Assembly (NCBI RefSeq): GCF_023028345.1
Contig: NZ_CP095487.1
Span: forward strand, 1,488,001-1,552,000
Reading direction: 5' to 3'
DNA length: 64,000 nt
Source of the DNA: Halorientalis marina
Lineage (GTDB): Archaea > Halobacteriota > Halobacteria > Halobacteriales > Haloarculaceae
Shown here piece after piece: positions 18,613 through 26,610 of the stretch. Within the stretch, counting starts at the first letter, position 1, and each line of letters begins with the position of its first letter. The notes under the pieces were generated by a model. It made no database searches, was not told where the DNA came from, and was given only the letters and a program-made list of their open reading frames with translations. The position numbers and the translations under genes are program-made.

Positions 18613-19566
18613 ATGGAGATCGCAGCCGATGCGACGGAGTTGATCGGTGAGACGCCGCTGGTACGCCTCGATTCGTTCGCCGACAATCTCGTGGCGAAAG
18701 TCGAGGCGGCCAATCCCTATTCGGTCAAGGACCGGATCGCCCGCGGGATGATCGGGTGGGCGGAACGCGAGGGGCATCTCGACGCGGACACGACCGTCGT
18801 CGAGCCGACGAGCGGCAACACGGGGATCGGGCTGGCCGTCGTCTGTGCCGCGAAGGGGTACGACCTCGTGTTGACGATGCCGGAGTCGATGAGCGAGGAG
18901 CGCCGGAAACTGCTCTCGGCGCTCGGAGCCGACATCAGGCTCACGCCCGCCGACGGCGGGATGGACGGGGCCATCGAGGCCGCCGAGCGACTCGCGGGGA
19001 CGGTCGACGACGCCTTCGTCCCCCAGCAGTTCGAGAACCAGGCCAACCCCGCGGCCCACCGCGAGACGACCGGCCCCGAACTCTGGGCGGCCACTGACGG
19101 CCAGCTGGACGCCTTCGTCGCCGGAATCGGCACCGGCGGGACCATCACCGGCGTCTCCGAGTACGTGAAAGGTGAGCGCGACGAGTCACTCCACAGCGTG
19201 GGCGTCGAACCGGCCGATTCGCCGGTCCTCACCGGTGGCGAGGCTGGGTCACACGGCATCCAGGGTATCGGCGCGGGATTCGTGCCCGAGGTACTCCGGA
19301 CGGACCTGCTCGACGAGGTCGTGACCGTGACCGAGGCCGACGCGAAACGACGGGCGCACGAACTCGCGGCGGACGAGGGGCTCGTCAGCGGTATCTCGGC
19401 CGGCGCTGCCCTCCACGCGGCCGTCGAGGTCGCGACCCGCGAGGCTCACGCCGACGACCTCGTGGCCGTCGTCCTCCCCGACTCCGGGGAGCGGTATCTC
19501 TCGACGGACCTCTACGAGGACACCGCCACGATGATCGACGCGGAGCCCGCACTGGCCGACGACTGA
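18613..19566 (+). CDS. cysK: Cysteine synthase (O-acetylserine sulfhydrylase family)
   Basis: PLP-dependent fold-type II enzyme of 317 residues that forms cysteine from O-acetylserine (or a related donor) and sulfide. The PLP lysine is in NPYSVKDR near residue 38, the asparagine loop in [11 protein letters not shown] near 70, and the phosphate-binding glycine loop in [14 protein letters not shown] near 175. It ends with the family-typical [10 protein letters not shown]. The start at 18613 follows the family N-terminus. Confidence 0.93.
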   Translation: MEIAADATELIGETPLVRLDSFADNLVAKVEAANPYSVKDRIARGMIGWAEREGHLDADTTVVEPTSGNTGIGLAVVCAAKGYDLVLTMPESMSEERRKLLSALGADIRLTPADGGMDGAIEAAERLAGTVDDAFVPQQFENQANPAAHRETTGPELWAATDGQLDAFVAGIGTGGTITGVSEYVKGERDESLHSVGVEPADSPVLTGGEAGSHGIQGIGAGFVPEVLRTDLLDEVVTVTEADAKRRAHELAADEGLVSGISAGAALHAAVEVATREAHADDLVAVVLPDSGERYLSTDLYEDTATMIDAEPALADD

Positions 19567-19637
19567 GCGCCTCGGTCGGGGACTGGGCGAACGTGTTTCC
19601 CCGAGTAAATTTGAACCGGGGGTGAGTGCGATCACGT

Positions 19638-20291
19638 ATGAGCGACACAACGCAGGTCGAACTCGCCGTCGACGCCAGGGAGGTGTGTCCGGTTGCGACA
19701 GCCTCGGCGGAGCAGGGCGTGGCCGAGTCGGTGTCGTGGAGCGAACAGCCCGACGGGACCGTCGTGGAGGAGTTCTCCGTCGACGGTGAGGCCGACACTG
19801 ACGGCGCGGCGGCGGAGTCGGAGCTACTGTTCGACACCGGGACGCGAACGCGATACCGGTTCGAGCGGACGCCGGACCCGGAGACCTGCCCGTGTGAGCG
19901 GATCGAGTCGCTCGGGGTCCCCGTCACCGACGTCCGGGCACGCGACGGGTCGCTGTACGTCACCTTCTACGTCGCGGACGTGACGCGGGTCCGCGAGATC
20001 GTCGACGAGTTCCGCGAGCGCTACGGGAAGGTCCGGCTGACCCAGCTCCGTCGGTCGGGCGACACTGCCGGCGGCGACCCGGTCCGCATCGACCGCGGCC
20101 GCCTCACCGAACGACAGTACGAGGTCCTCGACACGGCGTTTCGGATGGGTTACTTCGAGCGACCGAAGGGGGCGAACGCCTCCGAGGTGGCGGCGGAACT
20201 CGACATCTCGGTCGCCACGACGGTCGAACACCTCTCGCGCGCCCAGACCAAGGTCCTGGAATCCCTGCTCGCCACGTCAGACGCCGTGTGA
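19638..20291 (+). CDS. Bacterio-opsin-activator-type HTH regulator
   Basis: DNA-binding protein of 217 residues. The C-terminal HTH_10 domain (about 155-215) reads LTERQYEVLDTAFRMGYFE then ASEVAAELDISVATTVEHL, the hallmark of haloarchaeal Bat-like regulators. The N-terminal part is a sensor-like domain with three Cys (Cys19, and CPCE near 84). The ATG at 19638 is preferred over 19626 because it starts the hydrophilic conserved N-terminus. No target can be read from the context. Confidence 0.88.
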   Translation: MSDTTQVELAVDAREVCPVATASAEQGVAESVSWSEQPDGTVVEEFSVDGEADTDGAAAESELLFDTGTRTRYRFERTPDPETCPCERIESLGVPVTDVRARDGSLYVTFYVADVTRVREIVDEFRERYGKVRLTQLRRSGDTAGGDPVRIDRGRLTERQYEVLDTAFRMGYFERPKGANASEVAAELDISVATTVEHLSRAQTKVLESLLATSDAV

Positions 20292-20717
20292 ATCGGCCGC
20301 CGAAAACGGTGTGGTAGAGGACACGAGGGGGCCCGGGATGGCCCGTGTCGACACCCAGTCGGGACCGGCCGGCCAATCGCCCGGAGTCGGCGGTCCCAAT
20401 ATCCACTGGTCTCGCTTCGGTATTGAAGATCCACCCATCATTCTGTGGCAATTCAAGTGGAGCAGGTCAACCGCTCCGAGTGTTAAAAACAACTTGGTAT
20501 GAGAGGGTAAAACTACACTACGGCGAGGGGCGACTCATCGGATGGCCAGTGAGGTCAATGGGCTCCCCACTGCACCCCACTCACTGGTGTGGCTCCCTAC
20601 TCACGGACGGACACGCCCGAAACCTGCCCACTCACCCCAGATGCACTGGTCAGGTACGGGGCGTGGCCTTTGCCGTTTTCCGAAACCCGTAGGCCGACCC
20701 CGCTCGTGGGTGTGGGT
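20292..20717. other. Intergenic region without a supported gene
   Basis: This 426-base stretch is less GC-rich than its surroundings, notably 20390-20520. Reading frames exist on both strands but have unusual composition and no recognisable family. An AT-rich run near 20478-20490 could serve as a promoter, and the motif CCCACTCACTGG with related pieces recurs around 20570-20640. I see no tRNA, rRNA or coding evidence. A small RNA or decayed gene is possible. Confidence 0.3.
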
Positions 20718-20987
20718 ATGAGCGACCGACTCGACGCGCTCGCGAACCGGGAAGGGTGGCACGTCGACGGCCGGGCGGCACGGGTCCACTACGAGGGCGC
20801 GACCGACCGCTACAGCATCGAGTACTACGAACCGAGCGACTGCGTCCTCTACTGGAAGGTCGACCCCGACGGCGACCTCGCCGTTCCAGTCGGACGGGGG
20901 ACGGTCCCGTCGCCGCTCCGGGAACGGGTCCGGGAGGACCTCGCGGCGGCCGATATCGACCCCGAGATCGAATCGCGGTCCCTCTAG
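20718..20987 (+). CDS. Small conserved hypothetical protein
   Basis: Acidic protein of 89 residues, starting MSDRLDALANREGWHVDG. The segment ARVHYEGATDRYSIEYYEPSDCVLYWKV looks like a short beta sheet; no catalytic motif is visible. The ATG at 20718 is used because the upstream open frame has non-coding composition. Its stop overlaps the stop of the convergent coiled-coil gene by four bases. Function unknown. Confidence 0.65.
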   Translation: MSDRLDALANREGWHVDGRAARVHYEGATDRYSIEYYEPSDCVLYWKVDPDGDLAVPVGRGTVPSPLRERVREDLAAADIDPEIESRSL

Positions 20988-21316
20988 GGTCGTGGCCCGC
21001 GCAGTACGAGCCCGTTCTCCCGATCTCGGGGCTCGTCCACCGCGTCGACTGCTGCCTCCACCGCCGCCTGGCTCGCCCCCGTCGGCGGCGCCATGACGAC
21101 CTCGCGGTCCTCGCCGCTCGCGTCACTGCCGCGCTCTCCGTCGGCGGTAGCATCGGCCTCCTCACGTTGGCCGGGCCCGTCGTCGACGAGCCGTCGGTCG
21201 CCCGTGAGGTCGGCGAGCGAGCCACGTACCGCCGCGCTCTCCGCTTCGAGACCCGCGACTCGAGCGTCCAGTTCCCTGATCCGCCGCTCTAGGTCGTCGA
21301 GTCGCCCGTCGGCCAT
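20984..21316 (-). CDS. Small coiled-coil protein, haloarchaeal
   Basis: Protein of 110 residues. Residues 1-40 (RLDDLERRIRELDARVAGLE) form a clear heptad coiled coil; the middle is a disordered acidic linker, and the C-terminus (TGASQAAVEAAVDAVDEPRD) is a second short helix. On the minus strand a CTTAAG element about 27 bases before 21316 supports this ATG and leaderless initiation over the ATG six bases upstream. The frame is open to 21679 but that region overlaps the divergent sirtuin gene. Function unknown. Confidence 0.65.
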   Translation of the reverse strand: MADGRLDDLERRIRELDARVAGLEAESAAVRGSLADLTGDRRLVDDGPGQREEADATADGERGSDASGEDREVVMAPPTGASQAAVEAAVDAVDEPRDRENGLVLRGPRP

Positions 21317-21452
21317 TGTCATAACATGACACGCTCTCGACCTTAAGCGTTCGTCAGACGCTCGTCTGCCGCCGGTCTCGGCCGGCCTCGGTGTTCCCAC
21401 GAAGGCAAATTCCGACGCCGGGTTTTTGTTCCTGTCCCGCCAGGGGTGGCAC

Positions 21453-22220
21453 ATGAGCGACAGCGACGGGGCGATAACGTCGGCGGCGACGGCGATCAGG
21501 GAGGCGGACTCGGTGGTCGCGATGACGGGCGCGGGCGTGAGTACGGCGTCGGGGATTCCCGATTTCCGTGGCGACGACGGCCTGTGGGAGCGCCACGACC
21601 CGATGGACTTCCACATCGACCGGTTCCGTGCCGACCCCGCGGGGTTCTGGGAGGACCGTGTCGACCTGCAGGCGGCCATCTTCGACGACGCGGCTATCGG
21701 TCCGAACGCCGCTCACGAGTCCCTGGCGGCCCTCGAAGCGGCCGGCCACCTCGATACCGTCATCACGCAGAACATCGACGGCCTGCACCAGGAGGCCGGT
21801 TCCGAGAACGTGATCGAGATTCACGGTTCGGCCGCACGGGCCGTCTGCCGGGACTGCAAGCATCGCTACGACGCCGACCCGGTCATCGAGCGCGCCCGCG
21901 ACGGCGAACTGCCGCCGACCTGCGAGGAGTGTGGCGACGGCACTCTCAAGCCCGACACCGTCCTCTTCGGGGAACAACTGCCGGAACACGCGCTGATGAA
22001 GTCCCACGCGAAGGCACAGAACGCGGACGCTTTCATCGTCGCGGGGTCGTCGCTGACGGTGGAACCGGCGGCCTCGCTCCCCCGGGAGGCCGCTACGCGG
22101 GGCGCCACGCTCGTCCTCGTGAACCTCGAATCGACGCCGCTGTCGGACCAGGCGGACTTCGACTTCCGGGCGGACGTGACTGAGGCCCTGCCGCGACTCG
22201 CCGACGCCGTCCAGTCCTGA
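21453..22220 (+). CDS. NAD-dependent protein deacylase, Sir2 family
   Basis: Sirtuin of 255 residues that removes acyl groups from lysine using NAD. Motifs in order: GAGVSTASGIPDFRG near 32, TQNIDGLHQEAG near 108, catalytic His in EIHGSAA near 126, a four-Cys zinc site (CRDCKHRYD and CEECGDG), and GSSLTVEPAASLP. The ATG at 21453 gives the normal N-terminus. It lacks the Ala-Tyr-Arg signature typical of class III desuccinylases, so deacetylation is more likely. Confidence 0.93.
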   Translation: MSDSDGAITSAATAIREADSVVAMTGAGVSTASGIPDFRGDDGLWERHDPMDFHIDRFRADPAGFWEDRVDLQAAIFDDAAIGPNAAHESLAALEAAGHLDTVITQNIDGLHQEAGSENVIEIHGSAARAVCRDCKHRYDADPVIERARDGELPPTCEECGDGTLKPDTVLFGEQLPEHALMKSHAKAQNADAFIVAGSSLTVEPAASLPREAATRGATLVLVNLESTPLSDQADFDFRADVTEALPRLADAVQS

Positions 22221-22278
22221 CACTCCCTCCCTGCCGCCCCATAGGTTTTTGACCCATCCCGTCGTGGCCTCCGGTGCT

Positions 22279-22686
22279 ATGGAGTACGAGGTACTCGACA
22301 CCGAGGACGTGCCAGTTACCGACCTCTCCGACGTCGAAGGCGTACCCCCAGACCTGGACATCCGGCCGGTGGGCCAGCAGATGGGACTGGACAACCTCCA
22401 CGTCACGCTGTGGTACTTCGAGCCCGACGAGGAGATCCAGTATCACGCACACAGCGAACAGGAGGAGTTCTACTACGTTATCGAGGGCGAGTTCTCGCTG
22501 AAGCTCGGCCGCTCCGGCGAGGAGGAGTTCGTCGAGGTCGGCCCCGGTGCGTTCTGGGCCGCCGGCCCGGAGATCGGCCACGGCCACCGCTACACCGGCG
22601 ACGACGAGGGTGTGATCCTGGCTATCGGCGCGCCGGCCGTCGAGGACCCAGGACTCGACCCCCACAGCCTCGACGAGGACGAGTAG
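22279..22686 (+). CDS. Cupin-domain protein
   Basis: Protein of 135 residues with a single cupin barrel. Motif 1 reads YHAHSEQEEFYYVIEGEFSL near residue 55 (His and Glu ligands); motif 2 reads GPGAFWAAGPEIGHGHRYTG. The start at 22279 (MEYEVLDTEDVPV) is the first ATG of the conserved part. Enzymatic role unknown; it is a different cupin type from the one at 17214. Confidence 0.82.
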   Translation: MEYEVLDTEDVPVTDLSDVEGVPPDLDIRPVGQQMGLDNLHVTLWYFEPDEEIQYHAHSEQEEFYYVIEGEFSLKLGRSGEEEFVEVGPGAFWAAGPEIGHGHRYTGDDEGVILAIGAPAVEDPGLDPHSLDEDE

Positions 22687-22707
22687 GCCGCCCGCGGTGA
22701 CGCCGTC

Positions 22708-22947
22708 TCAGGCGTGACTCCGGTCGAGATAGTCGAGGATTTTCTCCGATTCGGCCATCGTCACACCGCTGTCCTCGTCGACGACGACGGGCACCTGCCG
22801 CTGGCCCGAGACCCTGGCGACTTCGTTGCGCTTCGAGTGCAGTCCCTCGACCCAGATGCTCTCGTAGTCGACGTCCAGCTCCTCGAGCCGGTCGACGACG
22901 AGTTCGCAGTACGGACAGCCCTCCAGCCGGTACAGCGTGAGCGACAT
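22708..22947 (-). CDS. Glutaredoxin-family thiol protein
   Basis: Thioredoxin-fold protein of 79 residues with the redox motif CPYC at residues 11-14 (LYRLEGCPYCELV) and the cis-Pro segment RQVPVVVDEDSGVTMAESEKI. Haloarchaea use gamma-glutamylcysteine rather than glutathione, so the electron donor is probably a different thiol. It lies between two unrelated plus-strand genes. Confidence 0.9.
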   Translation of the reverse strand: MSLTLYRLEGCPYCELVVDRLEELDVDYESIWVEGLHSKRNEVARVSGQRQVPVVVDEDSGVTMAESEKILDYLDRSHA

Positions 22948-23059
22948 ACCTCCCCGTAGGGCCCGGGGCGTCTAAAGTCCCGGGGCGTCGGCCGGACGCC
23001 CGTCGGGCCGTCCCTGCCGACGAAGGTGGTTTTTTGTCGGTGCCGGTCGATGCCCGGGT

Positions 23060-23539
23060 ATGCCACCGGCCGAGGGCGACACCATCGACGACTTCGAGGC
23101 GACGCTGTGTGACGGCGAGACGTTCCGCTCGACGACTCTCTCCGCGGCGCTCGGGGACCGGGGCGGCGTCCTCGTCAGCACCGGGTTCGTCTACAGCGCC
23201 ATCGCACAGAACTGGTGGAAACGCTTCGAGAAGTACGGCTGGGACGAGTTCGAGGACGCGCCGGTCATCGGGATCAGCCGCGACGGTCCCTACGCCCAGA
23301 ACGACTTCCTCCGCTGGCTGGGGAATCCACCGTTCCGGATGTTCGCCGACGTGAACGGCGGCGTCACGGAGGCACTGGACCTGATGACCGACCGCGACCA
23401 CATGGCGAACATCTCGACGCCGTGGCGCTCCGTGTTCGTCCTCGATCCCGACCGGGAAGTCCAGTACGCGTACGTGGCCGACGAGTGGATCGGTCCGCTC
23501 CCGCACGAGGACGTGGAGGACGCAGTCGCCGACCTCTGA
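23060..23539 (+). CDS. Peroxiredoxin-like redoxin lacking the peroxidatic cysteine
   Basis: Thioredoxin-fold AhpC/TSA-like protein of 159 residues. The alignable core is GDTIDDFEATLCDGETF, VIGISRDGPYAQNDFLRWL and RSVFVLDPDREVQYAYV. At the active site, where a peroxiredoxin has a Thr/Ser-x-x-Cys motif, this protein reads VYSAIAQNWW (residues 44-53) with Ala in place of Cys. The only cysteine is Cys17, outside the active site. It is therefore unlikely to reduce peroxides by the usual mechanism. Conserved Arg (RSVFVLD) remains. Confidence 0.78.
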   Translation: MPPAEGDTIDDFEATLCDGETFRSTTLSAALGDRGGVLVSTGFVYSAIAQNWWKRFEKYGWDEFEDAPVIGISRDGPYAQNDFLRWLGNPPFRMFADVNGGVTEALDLMTDRDHMANISTPWRSVFVLDPDREVQYAYVADEWIGPLPHEDVEDAVADL

Positions 23540-23559
23540 CCGGCGGGCTGTCGCCGCGA

Positions 23560-25518
23560 CTACTCCTCGCGGCCGTATATCCGGTCGATCTTCCCGGCGA
23601 ACCGCTCGACGACGTTGCGCCGTTTGATCTTCATCGAGGAGGTGAGCAGGTCGTTCTCCGGCGTCCACTCGATGGGAATCAGCTCGAACTGCTTGATCCG
23701 CTCGTGTTTCTCGAAGTCGTCGTTGATCTCCTCGACGGCCTCGCCGATCCAGTCGCGGACGCGCTCGTCCTCGCAGATGTCGACGGGGTCCTCGGGGACG
23801 ACGATGTCCTTTCGGTCGGCCCACCGATGGACGGCCTCGAAGTTGGGGACGATCAGCGCCGAGATGAACTTCTCCTCGTCGCCCAGGACCATGATCTGGT
23901 CGACCCGCTCGCTCGTCGCGAAGGCGTCCTCGATGGGGCCGGGCGCGACGTTCTTGCCCGTCGAGAGGACGATCAACTGCTTCAGCCGGTCGTGGTAGAT
24001 CAGGTAGCCGTCCTCGTCGCGCTCGACGATGTCGCCGGTGCGGAACCAGCCGTCGGTGAAGGCGTCCTCGGTCTCTTCCGGGCGCTCCCAGTAACCCTCG
24101 GTGACGTTGGGTCCCTTCACGAGCAGTTCGCCGATCTCGCCGTCGGCTTTCCCCTTCCGGTCGGGGCCGATGACGGTATCGTCGAGTTTGGTCTCCATGT
24201 CGACGACCGGGATGCCGAGCGTTCCGGGGCGGGCATCGTCCGGTGGGTTCGTGGAGACGACCGGCGAGGTCTCGGTCAGCCCGTAGCCCTCGTAGATTTC
24301 CAGCCCCATCCCCCGGAACAGCTCCGCGAGTTCCTTGTTGAGACTGCCGCCGCCGGAGACGAAGAAGTCGATGTTGCCGCCCAGCTGGTCTTTGACCTGC
24401 TGGAAGACGAGTTTGTTCGCGACGTAGTAGCGGAACTTCAGCGCCGTGCTCGGGTTCTCGGTGCGGCCGTACTTGCGGCCGATCTCCAGCGCGCGCTCGA
24501 AGATGGCCTCCTTGACGCCCGAACTGGAGGCCTGCTCGCGCATGGCGTCGAAGACGCGCTCGTAGACCCGCGGGACGCTCGTCGCCGTCGTCGGCTGGAC
24601 CTTCTGGAGGTCCTCCTGGACCGTATCGGGGCTCTCGGCGTAGGCGACGGTCCCGCCGGAGCCGAAGGCGAGGAAGTGGCCGGCGGTCCGCTCGAAGACG
24701 TGGGCCAGCGGCAGAAAGGAGAGGGACTTCGAGTCCTCGTCCAGCACCGGCACGTCGTCGTCCTTGTCCGGTCGCGGGCCGTAGCGTTTCCGCACCTGGC
24801 TGACGTTGGCACGGAAGTTCGCGTGCGTGAGCTTCACCCCTTTGGGCTGGCCGGTCGTCCCCGAGGTGTAGATGAGACTCGCCAGGTCGTCGGGGTCGGT
24901 CTCGTCGATCCAGGACTGGTAGGTCTCGGCGTCGAATGCGTCGGCGCCGCGCTCGTACACCTCTCCGAGCGTGAGGATGTCGTCGCGCTCGTCGTAGATG
25001 TCCACGTCGTCCATGATGACGATGAACTCCAGGTCGAGGTCGTCCTCGACGCCGAGCACCCGGGCGAGCAGTTCCTCGTTCTCGACGACGACGCCGTCGG
25101 CGTCCGGGTCGTCGAGGAGGTACCGGACCTGCCTGGGCGAGGATTCGGTGTAGATGGTCGTGACGACGCCGCCGGCCGCGAGCAGCGCGAAGTCGGTCTG
25201 TGCCCACTCCATGCGCGTGTTCGCGAAGATGCCTACCCGGTCGCGGTGTTCCAGCCCGAGGTCACGAAAGCCCGCCGCCAGGTTTCGGACGATTTCGCGC
25301 ATCTCCTCGTAGCGCAGGAGCGCGAACTCGCCGTCCGCGGGTTCCGGGACGACTTCGTCCGCCAGCGACCGGTCGTAGATCCCGCCCTTGTACTGCTGCG
25401 CCGGGAGGGTCGCGTGCCGCTCGGCGCTGTCCTCGAACAGCGCCGGAATCGTGCCCGTGCCCGTCACCTCGTCCTCGTAAGCCGCCTCCGCCGCCAGCAA
25501 ATCATCGGTGGTCACCAT
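23560..25518 (-). CDS. Long-chain fatty-acid-CoA ligase (AMP-forming)
   Basis: Adenylate-forming enzyme of 652 residues that activates a carboxylic acid to an acyl-CoA. Motifs: P-loop-like IYTSGTTGQPKGVKLTH near 205, YGLTETSPV near 410, GWFRTGDIVERDEDGYL near 485 and the C-terminal DRLKQLIVLSTGKNVAP with catalytic region. The size and the long insert between the core motifs match the eukaryote-like long-chain ACSL type. The start is the ATG at 25518; TTG and GTG codons just upstream are less likely. Confidence 0.9.
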   Translation of the reverse strand: MVTTDDLLAAEAAYEDEVTGTGTIPALFEDSAERHATLPAQQYKGGIYDRSLADEVVPEPADGEFALLRYEEMREIVRNLAAGFRDLGLEHRDRVGIFANTRMEWAQTDFALLAAGGVVTTIYTESSPRQVRYLLDDPDADGVVVENEELLARVLGVEDDLDLEFIVIMDDVDIYDERDDILTLGEVYERGADAFDAETYQSWIDETDPDDLASLIYTSGTTGQPKGVKLTHANFRANVSQVRKRYGPRPDKDDDVPVLDEDSKSLSFLPLAHVFERTAGHFLAFGSGGTVAYAESPDTVQEDLQKVQPTTATSVPRVYERVFDAMREQASSSGVKEAIFERALEIGRKYGRTENPSTALKFRYYVANKLVFQQVKDQLGGNIDFFVSGGGSLNKELAELFRGMGLEIYEGYGLTETSPVVSTNPPDDARPGTLGIPVVDMETKLDDTVIGPDRKGKADGEIGELLVKGPNVTEGYWERPEETEDAFTDGWFRTGDIVERDEDGYLIYHDRLKQLIVLSTGKNVAPGPIEDAFATSERVDQIMVLGDEEKFISALIVPNFEAVHRWADRKDIVVPEDPVDICEDERVRDWIGEAVEEINDDFEKHERIKQFELIPIEWTPENDLLTSSMKIKRRNVVERFAGKIDRIYGREE

Positions 25519-25575
25519 TGTCACCGTCAACGAAAGGTGTCTAAAAAGAACTTGTGGACCCGTCCAGCGCCGTAA

Positions 25576-25707
25576 TCAGGAGGGAAGCACGTCCGATTCG
25601 GTGAACTCGCGCCCACACTCGCCACACCGGTAGGTCCCGATACCGACCTTCCGCACTGGTTCGGAGCGGCCACAGTCGGGACAGTCGATATCGACCAACA
25701 GCGTCAT
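25576..25707 (-). CDS. Small zinc-ribbon protein
   Basis: Protein of 43 residues with two CxxC knuckles, CPDC near residue 9 and CGEC near residue 28, separated by GRSEPVRKVGIGTYR. This is a rubredoxin-like zinc ribbon of the kind abundant in haloarchaea as tiny free-standing proteins. The ATG at 25707 is used because the frame upstream is basic and unlike a haloarchaeal protein. Role unknown. Confidence 0.75.
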   Translation of the reverse strand: MTLLVDIDCPDCGRSEPVRKVGIGTYRCGECGREFTESDVLPS

Positions 25708-25912
25708 GTCCGGAGACAGGAGGCCCCCGACCTTGAGTCTCACGCGTAGCGACCCGTTACACCTCCGGTCCCGCCCCCGCCGCACCGCCGCGGCCGGCGG
25801 CGAACGCGATTCGAACTCAGGACAAAATTACCGATCGAACCGGGGGAATAAACGGATTGAACGGTCCGAACGGGCGAGTCGGTTTATGAATGTGTGTGAG
25901 TGACAGGCGGGT

Positions 25913-26446
25913 ATGGCATCCCAGAACGGACGTGTGATCGCCGCTGCGACGGCCGAGCGCGCGGACGAGTACGGGGACTGGCTGGACGGGTGGGACGTCG
26001 AATCGGTATCCGACGACGACGCGTTACTCGATTCGGTCGAGGGCGAGGCAGCGGTCGTCCTCATCGAACAATCGTTCGGCGACTCGCCACCGGAGCGACT
26101 GCTCGACCGGATTCGCGAGCGGGGCGTCGACCGCCCCGTCGTCCTCCTGTGCGAGTCGGAACCGGAGGCGGACGGGCTCGCGGTCAGGTTCACGGAGACG
26201 CTCGTGACGCCGACCGACGAGGCCACCCTCCTCGAGACCGTCGAGCGCGTTGCCGCCCTCTCGGAGGAGGAGGTCCAGAAACGGGAGTACGTCTCCCTCG
26301 CCGCGACGCAGGCGGTGCTGGAACTCCAGCTTTCGCCCTCCGAGCGCCAGTCCAGCGAGGAGTACGATCGGCTCACCGAGCGCATCGACGCCCTGCGGGA
26401 CCGCGCCGACGGCTCGCTGGACGACGTGGGCGACCAACTCGCCTGA
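25913..26446 (+). CDS. HalX-domain protein with a degenerate receiver domain
   Basis: Protein of 177 residues built like a HalX response regulator. The N-terminal 110 residues follow the receiver fold, but the acidic pair is absent (AATAERADE), the phospho-acceptor Asp is Glu52 (VVLIEQSFGD), and the conserved Lys is Thr99 (LVTPTDE). The C-terminal HalX helices are intact (KREYVSLAATQAVLELQL, then EEYDRLTERIDALRD). It probably works independently of phosphorylation, perhaps locked in one state. It stands alone, without a kinase. Confidence 0.8.
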   Translation: MASQNGRVIAAATAERADEYGDWLDGWDVESVSDDDALLDSVEGEAAVVLIEQSFGDSPPERLLDRIRERGVDRPVVLLCESEPEADGLAVRFTETLVTPTDEATLLETVERVAALSEEEVQKREYVSLAATQAVLELQLSPSERQSSEEYDRLTERIDALRDRADGSLDDVGDQLA

Positions 26447-26610
26447 GTCCGCTCGCTCCCTCGCGACCGTCGCTCGGAGGGCCGGACCGAGCGCCGCCGC
26501 GCGGTGATCGGCACCGGTGTGCCACGCCACCCGGTCGGGCCGGTGGCGTTCTCGAACGGTGGGAACGGACCGCAACGGTTTTTGGATTTATCTCCGTTTC
26601 TCCCCCCGAG

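Noticed and set aside
20345..20692. Plus-strand open frame of 115 codons in the intergenic gap
   Set aside because: Non-haloarchaeal composition, no promoter or ribosome site at its start, and no recognisable family.
25795..25830. TTCGAA-containing stretch resembling a tRNA T-arm
   Set aside because: The flanking bases do not pair into a T-stem and no acceptor or anticodon arm can be built around it.
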